Below are positions 28,304-36,916 of a stretch of DNA of 64,000 nucleotides, one piece after another (positions within the stretch are counted from its first letter, which is position 1; each line of letters opens with the position of its first letter). The notes under the pieces were generated by a model that was given only the letters and a program-made list of their open reading frames with translations, made no database searches and was not told the DNA's origin. Where the stretch lies: the NCBI RefSeq assembly GCF_009268075.1, contig NZ_VWOH01000001.1, positions 136,362 through 200,361 of the forward strand, given 5' to 3'. The stretch is from 'Cynodon dactylon' phytoplasma (GTDB lineage Bacteria > Bacillota_I > Bacilli_A > Acholeplasmatales > Acholeplasmataceae). Position numbers and translations under genes: made by a program.

Positions 28304-28858
28304 TCAATAATTAACTGAATAATCATCTTTGCTGATAGAACTTCTTCTGCCATTATTTTTTCTAGGAGAATTTACGGAATTTAAATTGATTGCTGTTCTT
28401 CTTGTTGTTGTAGCTTTATTATCATAATTTAAATTATTTCTGGATAAACTATTTTCTAATTTATTTTTACTTTCTTCATTTTTACGTAAAGGTAAAATTT
28501 GATTAATAGTTTGTTTAGCTGTATTAAAACCCTCTTTCAATTTATCTATAGTTTGAGTTGTTTGTTCTAGAAAAGAAATTTTAGAATCAGAATTTTGAGA
28601 AATTTTATTTTGGGATGAAGTCGGAATATCACTTGTTGATGGTTGAATTTGTATATTAGGAGAAATATCATTTTCTTCTATTTCATATTCTTCAGAAGGT
28701 TCTTCCAAAATTGCTTCTTTATTTTCTAATTCACTCTCATCCACTTCTGATAAATCAGTATTTATATAAAAAACAAAAGAAATAATACCTAATAATATTG
28801 CCGAAAATATAGAAATAATAATAATCTTTTTTTTAGAATTAATAAAATGGGTAAACAA
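28304..28858 (-). CDS. Membrane-anchored Ser/Asn-rich orphan protein
   Basis: 184 residues, probably from TTG 28858, with GGAG 13 bases upstream and no in-frame ATG nearby. Basic start, hydrophobic segment at about 11-32, then an acidic stretch (DESELENKEAILEEPSEEYE), a low-complexity Ser/Thr/Gln section, a helical part (TTQTIDKLKEGFNTAKQTIN) and a basic tail with TTTRR and NNGRRSSIS. The topology matches other anchored phytoplasma proteins with disordered exterior domains. No family recognised. It ends beside the bidirectional terminator at 28230-28250. Confidence 0.65.
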   Translation of the reverse strand: MFTHFINSKKKIIIISIFSAILLGIISFVFYINTDLSEVDESELENKEAILEEPSEEYEIEENDISPNIQIQPSTSDIPTSSQNKISQNSDSKISFLEQTTQTIDKLKEGFNTAKQTINQILPLRKNEESKNKLENSLSRNNLNYDNKATTTRRTAINLNSVNSPRKNNGRRSSISKDDYSVNY

Positions 28859-29205
28859 TTTTTTTTAAAATCTCCAAATCTTTTTATACTAATAAAAAAA
28901 AGTTATTTTTAATTTTTTAATTTTTTAATTTTTTAATTTTTTAATTTTTTAATTTTTTAATTTTTTAATTTTTTAATTTTTTAATGTTAAATAATAAATA
29001 CAAGTCACTAATCATAGTAATAATAACATTTTAAAATAAATAAATACTTTTTTTAATCAAGAAAAATAATAGATGAACTAAAGAATGATATATTTTAAAT
29101 TATTTTAATTTATAAAAAAATAAAACAACCATTCACAAATAATTATATATTATATTATCGAAAAATTAACAAAAAAAAGTATAAATTTTATATTTTTTAT
29201 TTTCT
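28859..29205. other. Gene-free spacer with tandem octamers
   Basis: About 350 bases between the P-type ATPase gene and the anchored orphan. It contains the octamer array at 28911-28982. Downstream of that only A/T-rich DNA without frames is seen. Confidence 0.7.
28911..28982. repeat. Tandem octamer AATTTTTT, nine perfect copies
   Basis: AATTTTTT is repeated nine times without a mismatch from 28911 to 28982, then AA and unique sequence. It lies about 50 bases upstream of the minus-strand gene at 28304-28858, in its probable promoter/leader region. Simple repeats like this change copy number by replication slippage. Confidence 0.95.
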
Positions 29206-31215
29206 TTATATTTTTTTATTTTTTAAAACTCTTAAACCATTTAAAATAACTAAAATAGTACTTAATTCATGTAAAATACCAGCCCATTTAAAAGGAATAG
29301 TAATGATAAAATTAGCAATAGATAAAATAAGAATTACTAAAATAGAAAAAATAATATTTTGTTTAATAATTTTATTTAATTTAACTGATAAATTATGAGT
29401 ATACTCTATTTTGATTAAATCATTTCGCATTAAAATAATATCAGAAAGTTCAATAGCGATATCACTGCCTTCTTGGAGAGTAATTGAAACATCAGAATTT
29501 GCTAAAGCTAAAGAATCATTAACTCCATCTCCTACCATAGCTATATTATTATATTTTTGTTTAATATTGTTTATATATTGAAGTTTATCCTCAGGCAAAC
29601 AATTAGAAAAACAAAGATCTAAATCTAAAAAAGAATTGATATACTCAGCAACTTTTTTATTATCCCCTGTCAACATTATAGTTTTAATTTTATTTTTTTT
29701 AAAATAATGAATAGTTTCTTTAGCATTCGATCTTATTTCATCTGATAAAGCAATTCCCATTATAACTTTATTATTATGACTAAAATAAATAACTGTTTCT
29801 CCTTTAGATAAAAACTTTTTTGTTTCGTCTTTGATAAAATCAGAAATAAAATAATCATCAGAATCGTAAAAATAATTATATTTACAAACTTTATAAATAT
29901 TATCATTTTCACAATATTCAATTCCTATACCAATAAAGTTAGTTATATTTATTTTTAAATAATCATTTTTTGGCTTTATTACGTTTTTCAAATATCTTTG
30001 TATTGCGAAAGAAATAGGATGATTAGAATTTTTTTCCATCCCAAATAAAATATTTAAATATTCTATCTTTTTTTCTTTTTCCCATGTAAAACAAGAATCA
30101 AAAAAGATTTCTTTAACAAAAGGTTTTCCTTTAGTTAATGTTCCTGTTTTGTCAAAAACAATAGCTCTAACATTAGAGAAAACATCTAAAGATTTACCAC
30201 TTTTGATTAAAATACCTTTTTTTGCTAAATTAGAAATAGCAGATAAAGTAGCAGGAATATCAGCTACTGCTAAAGCACAAGGAGAAGCAACAGTTAAAAA
30301 AACCATCATTTTTTTAAAAATATTTCTAAATTTCAAATAATCCAAAATTGAAGAATTAAAATATAAATTAATATATGAGTTATCTAAAATACATCCTACA
30401 AAAAGAACTATCAAAACAATAAAAATAACTGTTTTAACATACAAAGGTTCTATATTTTTAATAAAAACAGCTTTTTTAGAAATATTTTTTTTTATTTTTT
30501 TACTAATTTGAATAATTTTATTAAAAACAGATTCTTCAGCTGTCTTAGTAATTTTAATAATTAAAGAATTAGTTAAATTAATATTACTACCAAAAACTTT
30601 ATCACCTATTTTTTTCTCAATAGGCATACTTTCTCCAGTTATATTGGATTCATCTATAAAAGAAGAACCAGAAATAATAATTCCGTCTGAAGGAATTTGA
30701 TCTCCATTTAAAACAAGAACTTTATCATTTATTTTTAGCTCTTGTATATCTACAAAACTAAATTCACCATCTTTATTTAACAATCTAGTTTTATTTGAAG
30801 TAATCTTAAAAAGTTTTTTTATTTCTTTATCACTTTTACTTTCTATATGTTCTTCTAAAAAATTAGCTCCTGAAAAAATAATAATTAATAAATTAGCTTC
30901 ATTAAATTCTTTTAAATATATTGCCCCTAAAGCTCCTAAAATCATTAATATATGAACATTAGGAGTAAATTTTTTTTTATTTTTAGTATTTTTATAAGTT
31001 AATATAAATCCTTCAATAATAATATGATATCCTGAAAGGGCCATAATAATTATTGTACTTATTAATTGTATTAAAAAATTACTATCATATTTTTTGAAAA
31101 AAATTTTATTAATTTTAATAAAATTGAAAGGAACAAAACATAAACAATAAACTAAAATACCACAAAAAAAAAGAAGAAAATGTTTTCTTTCGTTTTTTTT
31201 CAAATATTGATACAA
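29206..31215 (-). CDS. P1B-type heavy-metal transporting ATPase
   Basis: 669 residues. It pumps metal ions at the cost of ATP. Actuator TGES at 193-196, metal-site SPC at 311-313 in the sixth helix region, phosphorylated D355 in DKTGT, HP at about 399-400, MLTGDN and GDGVNDSLALA. The SPC motif and the last-helix segment beginning HELST (649) resemble the P1B-4 (Co/Zn/Fe) group rather than CPC copper pumps. No N-terminal metal-binding domain. Start TTG 31215 is chosen because AAGGAG lies nine bases before it. Which metal is moved is unknown. Confidence 0.88.
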   Translation of the reverse strand: MYQYLKKNERKHFLLFFCGILVYCLCFVPFNFIKINKIFFKKYDSNFLIQLISTIIIMALSGYHIIIEGFILTYKNTKNKKKFTPNVHILMILGALGAIYLKEFNEANLLIIIFSGANFLEEHIESKSDKEIKKLFKITSNKTRLLNKDGEFSFVDIQELKINDKVLVLNGDQIPSDGIIISGSSFIDESNITGESMPIEKKIGDKVFGSNINLTNSLIIKITKTAEESVFNKIIQISKKIKKNISKKAVFIKNIEPLYVKTVIFIVLIVLFVGCILDNSYINLYFNSSILDYLKFRNIFKKMMVFLTVASPCALAVADIPATLSAISNLAKKGILIKSGKSLDVFSNVRAIVFDKTGTLTKGKPFVKEIFFDSCFTWEKEKKIEYLNILFGMEKNSNHPISFAIQRYLKNVIKPKNDYLKINITNFIGIGIEYCENDNIYKVCKYNYFYDSDDYFISDFIKDETKKFLSKGETVIYFSHNNKVIMGIALSDEIRSNAKETIHYFKKNKIKTIMLTGDNKKVAEYINSFLDLDLCFSNCLPEDKLQYINNIKQKYNNIAMVGDGVNDSLALANSDVSITLQEGSDIAIELSDIILMRNDLIKIEYTHNLSVKLNKIIKQNIIFSILVILILSIANFIITIPFKWAGILHELSTILVILNGLRVLKNKKI

Positions 31216-31305
31216 TGTAAATTTCTCCTTATTAATTTTATAGAAAAAAATTATTTTGTGCTGATTTTGTATTCTAATTATTTAATAATAAATATTCAAT
31301 CATAA

Positions 31306-32307
31306 TTATAAATCTTTAGTTTCTATATGATCTTTGGATCTTTTGATCATTTCTTCAAAATGTTTTTTAATCTTTTCTTCAATTTTATTTCTAATGTGAG
31401 AATTAATTGGATGAGCAATATCTAAAAATTTTTGAAAATCTTTTTTCTTATCTTTATCATTTTTTTCTTTATCACTTTTTGTATCATAATCACTATCATA
31501 ATCACTATCATAATCACTATCATAATCACTATAGTTTTCGTTATCATCAATATTAACATCATCATCTTTATCAACATTATTAGAAGAAAATTCATTTTTA
31601 AAATTTAATTCGTTATTTTCTAATGAATCATTTGTGACATGATGTTTGTCTTCTATTTTATCTTCTTTTTTTATAAATTTCGGAATACTAGGCATGGCAA
31701 TAAAAATGCCTTTATCTCCTTCGATAATTTTTATTTTATGTATCGCAAAAGAATTATCCAATGTTATAGAAGCAATACCTCTTAATCTATTTTGACTTTT
31801 ATTTTTCTTTCTAATTTTAACAGAAGTAATGTTGAAACTATCATAATCAACATCATTATTCAATTCTACTTCTATTTTTTCATCTGATTTAGAAATCATT
31901 TCTTTATAATAATCTGAAATTATTTTTACAATCATGTCTCTAGTTTCTGAATTAATAGGATGAGCAATATCCAAAAAACGTCCTTTTTTAAGTTTTTTTA
32001 ATTCTGCTTTTCTTTTTTCTAAATTTTCTTTGTCAATATCACTAAAAAATTCGCCTTTTAAAATTAATTCTTCTATTTTTTTTATTTCTTCTTCTTCTTT
32101 TTTAATAAATTCTTCTACTTCTTTTTTAAGTTTTTTTCTGATACTAGGCATTCCAACAAAAATACCTTTTTCATTTTCAAAAATTTTTATATTATGAACA
32201 ACAAAAGCATTATCAAAAGTTATCGAAGCAATACCTTTCAAAAAAAATGGCAATATTCCTCCTTCTCTTTCTTTACTTTTTTTGATTTTAATATAGGTAA
32301 TTTTCAT
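31306..32307 (-). CDS. spoVG: Tandem SpoVG protein with charged insertions
   Basis: 333 residues made of two SpoVG domains; normal SpoVG is about 95. Domain 1 is about 1-141 (LKGIASITFDNAFVVHNIKI, GIFVGMPS, then FLDIAHPINSETR). Domain 2 is about 157-325 (LRGIASITLDNSFAIHKIKI, GIFIAMPS, then FLDIAHPINSHIR). In each, the short loop between MPS and LDIAHPINS is replaced by a charged insertion, about 52 residues in the first and about 80 in the second. The second includes four DSDY units. SpoVG is a nucleic acid-binding regulator in Firmicutes and Borrelia. Gene lies between the P-type ATPase and rsmA. Confidence 0.92.
   Translation of the reverse strand: MKITYIKIKKSKEREGGILPFFLKGIASITFDNAFVVHNIKIFENEKGIFVGMPSIRKKLKKEVEEFIKKEEEEIKKIEELILKGEFFSDIDKENLEKRKAELKKLKKGRFLDIAHPINSETRDMIVKIISDYYKEMISKSDEKIEVELNNDVDYDSFNITSVKIRKKNKSQNRLRGIASITLDNSFAIHKIKIIEGDKGIFIAMPSIPKFIKKEDKIEDKHHVTNDSLENNELNFKNEFSSNNVDKDDDVNIDDNENYSDYDSDYDSDYDSDYDTKSDKEKNDKDKKKDFQKFLDIAHPINSHIRNKIEEKIKKHFEEMIKRSKDHIETKDL
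31483..31530. repeat. 12-bp tandem repeat coding for DSDY in SpoVG
   Basis: ATCATAATCACT occurs four times in a row (31483, 31495, 31507, 31519) without mismatch. Twelve bases equal four codons, so copy changes keep the frame and alter only the length of the acidic linker in the second SpoVG domain. Confidence 0.95.
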
Positions 32308-32494
32308 TTATAGTTTCCCCCATCTTTATTTTTTACCTTATTTTTAAAATTCTATTTCTTACTATTTCTATATTAATATATCTATATATCTACAAAATAT
32401 TCTATCATATTATTAATGAATATAATTTTATTTATTATTTTATCATTATTAAGTATTTTATTAATCATAAATTTAATTGTTAATAAATGTATGA

Positions 32495-33337
32495 TTAAAT
32501 TTTAATTTTTTGAGAAGACTTAATATCATATTGATTAAAAAAATTAAAAAATAAAAAAGAAATTTTTTTAAATTCTGCAACATTCATTTGTTCCGCTCGA
32601 ATATCAATAGAAATTTGATATTTTTGAAAAAAAAGAAAAACTTTATTTTTAGGTAAAGAAAAATAATTGCTTATATTATTTATCAATTTTTTTCTTTTTT
32701 GATAAAAAGAAGCTTTTGTAAATAAAAAAAATTCATTTTTTATAAATAATTTTTCTTTCTCATCTAAAGAAAATTTTTTAAATTTTAATATTATTCCATC
32801 TACTTTGGGTTTAGGAAAAAACATAGTATTTTTAATATATTTAATTTTAATAATTTTTGTTAGAGACTGTAAAAAAATACTTAAAAAAGAGTTTTTGTGG
32901 CCTTCAGATAAAATACGTAAACCCATTTCTTTTTGCATAAGAAAAGTAAATTGAGGGACTTGATCTAAAAATAAAATTTTAAATATTAAAGAAGATGTTA
33001 TATGATAAGGCAAATTACCAACCATATATACATTTTCTTTTCCAAAATATTGATGAAAATCTTTTATTAAATCTCTTTTCAAAATATCATCATATATAAT
33101 AAAAATATTATCATAATTACTAAAATCTAAAAAAGGTTTTAAAGAATTATCTATTTCATATGTTAAAACTTTTTTAGCTTTTTGAGCTATTAAACGAGTA
33201 AAAATTCCTTTTCCTGTTCCCACTTCTACAACATTTTTATTTTCTACATCTTCTTTTTGTAAAATTGATTTTAATAAATTAATATCAGTTAAAAAATTTT
33301 GTCCGTATTTTTTTTTAAATAAATGTTTATGTGTCAT
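32495..33337 (-). CDS. rsmA: 16S rRNA dimethyladenosine transferase (KsgA)
   Basis: 280 residues. It dimethylates two adjacent adenosines near the 3' end of 16S rRNA. Start KKYGQNFLTDINLLKSI, AdoMet motif VEVGTGKGIFTRLI, catalytic motif GNLPYHITSSL, and FLMQKEMGLRI are all present. The C-terminal helical domain carries FFPKPKVDG. It begins 23 bases after the HD phosphohydrolase stop. Confidence 0.96.
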   Translation of the reverse strand: MTHKHLFKKKYGQNFLTDINLLKSILQKEDVENKNVVEVGTGKGIFTRLIAQKAKKVLTYEIDNSLKPFLDFSNYDNIFIIYDDILKRDLIKDFHQYFGKENVYMVGNLPYHITSSLIFKILFLDQVPQFTFLMQKEMGLRILSEGHKNSFLSIFLQSLTKIIKIKYIKNTMFFPKPKVDGIILKFKKFSLDEKEKLFIKNEFFLFTKASFYQKRKKLINNISNYFSLPKNKVFLFFQKYQISIDIRAEQMNVAEFKKISFLFFNFFNQYDIKSSQKIKI

Positions 33338-33360
33338 TATTTATATAATCTATTATTTTT

Positions 33361-34632
33361 TTATTTTCTGTAAAAAAATTTAAAATTTTTTTTTTTATTT
33401 TTAATTAAACAATTAATAAAAAAAGATTTCTGACTTAGTTTTTGGATTTTCTTTTTGTTTTTTTTCAAAACAGAAATTAAAATATGTTCGCCAGAATTTT
33501 TTTTATTTTCATAATAAGTATTCGGACATATTTTTTTCTCTTGAGTATAATAAATAATTTCTTCTTTATTTTTATAATTCATTAAAATTTCTTTTTTTTT
33601 ATTTAATAAAAAATTATTTTGATCTATACAAAACCAAATATTTCTATTTAAAAAATCTTTACATAAATTAGATAAAATAGAATCTTTTTCTTTATGAAAG
33701 TAAAAAATTAAACTGTTTATGTAAAAATCATCTATTTCTAAATAATTATTTATATCTTTATTATTATTTATAAAATCTCTTAAAATTAAAATTATGTCTT
33801 GTATTTTAAACAAATAATTATTTTCAATTAAATATTTAATTCTTTGAAAAATTTTTTCTAAAATAATCGAATAACTTATAACTTTCGGATGATAGTAAAC
33901 TTGATTATACATATGATAACGACTTATCAAGTAATTTTCAATCGAAGAAATACCACTTTGTTTAAAAACAATTTTATCATCTTCGATATCTATAATTCTT
34001 ATAAGTCTATCAGTATCAATAGAACCATAACTTACTCCTACAAAAAAAGCATCTCTTTTCAAATAATCTAAACGATCAAAATCTAATTGACTAGATAAAA
34101 GTTGTTCTATTAGTTTAAATTTACTTTTTTTTTGAATAATAGCAGCTACATCATATTTAAATTCTTCATCAATTTCGTTTAATATAGAATTAATTTCAAA
34201 ATGAGAAATTATTATTTGAGCGCTCTTTTCTTCATGTTTAGTTTTAAAAATATTTTCAAAAATATGAGAATAAGAACCATGACCAACATCATGTAACAAA
34301 CAAGAAGTTAAAAGTAATAACTTTGTTCTTAAATGAATTTTATTGTCTAAAAAAAAAGAATTTGTTTCTAAAAATTTTCGCGCCAACTCATAAACCCCTA
34401 AACTATGAGTAAAACGGGAATGTTCAGCGCCATGATAAACAATATTAACACATCCTAATTGTTTAATTCTTCTTAATCTCTGCATAACACTAGTATCAAC
34501 TATTTTTTTTAAAAAAACATAATCAAAATAAATATATCCGTAAATAGGATCTCTAAAAACTTCTGGTTTTAAAAATTTTTCGATTTTTTCTTTTAATTCT
34601 TTATTTTTTTTTAATACAAGAAAATTATTCAT
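33361..34632 (-). CDS. HD-domain phosphohydrolase, YwfO/dGTPase-like
   Basis: About 423 residues from ATG 34632; the frame extends 15 codons further to a TTG with no ribosome site. Metal ligands are visible in EHSRFTHSLGVYELA and LLHDVGHGSYSHIFE, with DFDRLDYLKRDAFFVGV downstream, a layout shared with YwfO-type proteins and dNTP triphosphohydrolases. VFRDPIYGYI opens the domain. Likely hydrolyses a nucleotide or polyphosphate substrate, which cannot be told from sequence. It lies between pduL and rsmA on one strand. Confidence 0.87.
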   Translation of the reverse strand: MNNFLVLKKNKELKEKIEKFLKPEVFRDPIYGYIYFDYVFLKKIVDTSVMQRLRRIKQLGCVNIVYHGAEHSRFTHSLGVYELARKFLETNSFFLDNKIHLRTKLLLLTSCLLHDVGHGSYSHIFENIFKTKHEEKSAQIIISHFEINSILNEIDEEFKYDVAAIIQKKSKFKLIEQLLSSQLDFDRLDYLKRDAFFVGVSYGSIDTDRLIRIIDIEDDKIVFKQSGISSIENYLISRYHMYNQVYYHPKVISYSIILEKIFQRIKYLIENNYLFKIQDIILILRDFINNNKDINNYLEIDDFYINSLIFYFHKEKDSILSNLCKDFLNRNIWFCIDQNNFLLNKKKEILMNYKNKEEIIYYTQEKKICPNTYYENKKNSGEHILISVLKKNKKKIQKLSQKSFFINCLIKNKKKNFKFFYRK

Positions 34633-34713
34633 TAATAATTTAATATCTCTTCTTTCTGTTTTAAAAAATAAAAACAATTTATTTTATTTAAAAATAAAAA
34701 AAATAAAATAAAG

Positions 34714-35313
34714 TTAAAGAACTATAATTTCATCTATTAATTCAACTAAATCTCCGTTTTTTAACAAAAAAGCACTTCCATCATCAGTATCTAAATGACA
34801 TTCTAAAACAAAATTATCATTAACTCTACATAAAACTTTTCCTAAAATACCTGACTTAATACCTTCTATTTTAATATTTACTGTTTGATTATCTTTAATA
34901 TTTAATTTTTCTGCATCTTCTTTACTTAAATGTATATGTCTATCAGAAATAATAACTCCTTCTGATATTTTAAATTTTCCTTTTGGTCCGATTAAAGTAG
35001 CCATACCTGAATTATAAATATCACCTGAACTCCTAACAGGAGCATTAAATTTATATCTTAAATTATCGCTTTGGCTTATTTCGACTTGATTAAAATTTCT
35101 AGCTGGTCCTAAAATTCTAACTCCATGTAAAATCATGCCTGAAGAACTTAAAATATCTATTTTTTCTTCAGCAGCATATTGCCCTTTTTGTTTTAAATTT
35201 TTAAATAATTTTAACTGATAATTATTACAACCAAATAAAATATCTATTGTTTTTTGAGTTAAATGAACATGTCTGCCGGATATGCCAACAGGTATTTTTT
35301 TTTCAATTAACAT
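34714..35313 (-). CDS. pduL: Phosphate acetyl/propanoyltransferase, PduL type
   Basis: 199 residues, the usual PduL size, with the two repeats of the fold. Zinc-binding histidines are seen in IPVGISGRHVHLT and again in ISDRHIHLS. RILGPARNFNQVEISQSD is typical. It converts acetyl-CoA and phosphate to acetyl phosphate and CoA. It fits downstream of the PDH complex found at 1.9-6.6 kb; a kinase making ATP from acetyl phosphate is not in the window. AAGGAG precedes ATG 35313. Confidence 0.93.
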   Translation of the reverse strand: MLIEKKIPVGISGRHVHLTQKTIDILFGCNNYQLKLFKNLKQKGQYAAEEKIDILSSSGMILHGVRILGPARNFNQVEISQSDNLRYKFNAPVRSSGDIYNSGMATLIGPKGKFKISEGVIISDRHIHLSKEDAEKLNIKDNQTVNIKIEGIKSGILGKVLCRVNDNFVLECHLDTDDGSAFLLKNGDLVELIDEIIVL

Positions 35314-35751
35314 AACTGTATTTTAATTCTCCTTTTAATTAAAATTTTTTTAATTTTAACTTAATGTTAAATATCAAAATAGTATATAATAAATAATATG
35401 CTTTTTTAATCTTTTTGTTTTGTTTATTTGAATAAAATATTATATTTATTATATTTTGTTTCTTATTATTTTAATTACAAATATTAAATTTTAATTATAA
35501 ATTGTTGCTTTTAAGCAATTTAAAAAAATGAAGTTGGTTAAAATTTTTATTTATTTTAGAACTTATGTCAAATTTATTCTATATACATTCTATTATAATA
35601 ATATAATATTAAATTTAAATGTTAAATCATATTATAATATCATATTACTTTAATTATATATTAAAAATTAAAAAAATCATTTACCTGTTTTATTTTCTAT
35701 TTTAAAACACTTTAAAAAATTAAAAATATTAATAAGAAAGGATTTTGAATT
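35314..35751. other. Divergent promoter region between pduL and ychF
   Basis: About 440 bases between divergently transcribed genes. The minus-strand promoter candidate lies at 35543-35571. On the plus strand TATAAT at 35594-35599 is a -10 candidate for ychF without a clear -35. AAAGGA lies upstream of the ychF start. No coding frame seen. Confidence 0.6.
35543..35571 (-). promoter_or_regulatory. Possible promoter for pduL
   Basis: Minus-strand TTGACA (35566-35571) with a 17-base spacer to AAAAAT (35543-35548). The -35 is perfect and the -10 is poor. Transcription would run about 230 bases to pduL. Confidence 0.35.
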
Positions 35752-36831
35752 ATGAAAGTAGGAATTATAGGATTACCAAATGTTGGAAAATCAACTTTAT
35801 TTAATATTTTAACCAAATCAAAAGTTTTAGAAGCCAATTATCCTTTTGCTACTATAAATCCTAATAAAGGAGTTGTTTTTGTACCAGAACCTAGATTAGA
35901 AACATTAGTTAATATTTTTAAATCTGAAAAAAAAATTCCAACACAAATAGAATTTGTAGATATTGCAGGATTGGTAAAAAACGCTTCTAAAGGACAAGGA
36001 TTAGGAAACAAATTTTTAGGCCATATAAGAGATGTGGATGCAATTTGTCATGTAATAAGATGCTTTAAAAACCCTGATATTATAAATGTTATAGAAGAAG
36101 TAAACCCTTTAAAAGAAATAGAAATTATAGAAACTGAACTAATTTTGTCAGATTTAGAACAAATAGAAAAACGAATAAAAAAAATAAACAAGCAAAAAAC
36201 CAAAGAAATTTATATTTTAGAAAAAATAAAACAAGATTTATTAAGTCATGAAAAAAAAACATTTTTAACAAAAAACTTAAGTGAAGAAGATTTAAAAATA
36301 TTAAAAAATTTTAATCTTCTTTCTTTAAAACCAAAAATATATATAGGAAATTTTGGAGAAAAAGATTTAGAAAATTTATCAAACAACATTTTATTTCAAA
36401 AAATAAACGATATCAGTCAAAAAAAAAATATACATTTTATTCCGATATGTATAACTTTAGAAAAAATAATGGTTGAATCAGATATAAAAAAACAAAAAGA
36501 AATTATAAATTTTTATAAATTAAAAACAAATGTATTACAAGAAATTATCCAAAAAAGTTACGAAATTTTAAATTTAAAAACTTATTTTACAGCAGGTAAA
36601 AAAGAAAGTAAAGCATGGTCTTTTTTAAAAGGAATGACAGCACCTGAATGCGCTGGTTTAATACATTCAGACTTTCAAAATGGTTTTATTAAAGCAGAAG
36701 TTTTTAATTTTGAAGATTTAATAAAATGTCAAGATTTATTTCATTTAAAAAAAAAAGGTAAAATAAGATTAGAAGGTAAAAAATATTTAGTTCAAGATGG
36801 AGATATAATTCATTTTTTCTTTAATGTTTAA
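35752..36831 (+). CDS. ychF: Obg-family ATPase YchF
   Basis: 359 residues. G1 motif GLPNVGKSTLFN at about 6-17, then the switch region and DIAGLVKNASKGQGLGNKFL, a helical insert, and the C-terminal TGS-like domain (FFNV end, LEGKKYLVQDGDIIHF). YchF is an ATPase that binds ribosomes and responds to stress. First gene of the ychF-ileS-yitT-xer-holA run on the plus strand; AAAGGA lies upstream of ATG 35752. Confidence 0.96.
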   Translation: MKVGIIGLPNVGKSTLFNILTKSKVLEANYPFATINPNKGVVFVPEPRLETLVNIFKSEKKIPTQIEFVDIAGLVKNASKGQGLGNKFLGHIRDVDAICHVIRCFKNPDIINVIEEVNPLKEIEIIETELILSDLEQIEKRIKKINKQKTKEIYILEKIKQDLLSHEKKTFLTKNLSEEDLKILKNFNLLSLKPKIYIGNFGEKDLENLSNNILFQKINDISQKKNIHFIPICITLEKIMVESDIKKQKEIINFYKLKTNVLQEIIQKSYEILNLKTYFTAGKKESKAWSFLKGMTAPECAGLIHSDFQNGFIKAEVFNFEDLIKCQDLFHLKKKGKIRLEGKKYLVQDGDIIHFFFNV

Positions 36832-36916
36832 TTTAAATTAAATTTAAATTATATTATTTTATCTCAAATAAACAAGTTAAACAAGTTTCAATCTACTCTT
36901 TTAGGAGAAAAAAATA

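Noticed and set aside
36832-36916. T-box leader before ileS
   Set aside because: Only 85 bases lie between ychF and ileS, too short, and no T-box sequence is seen.
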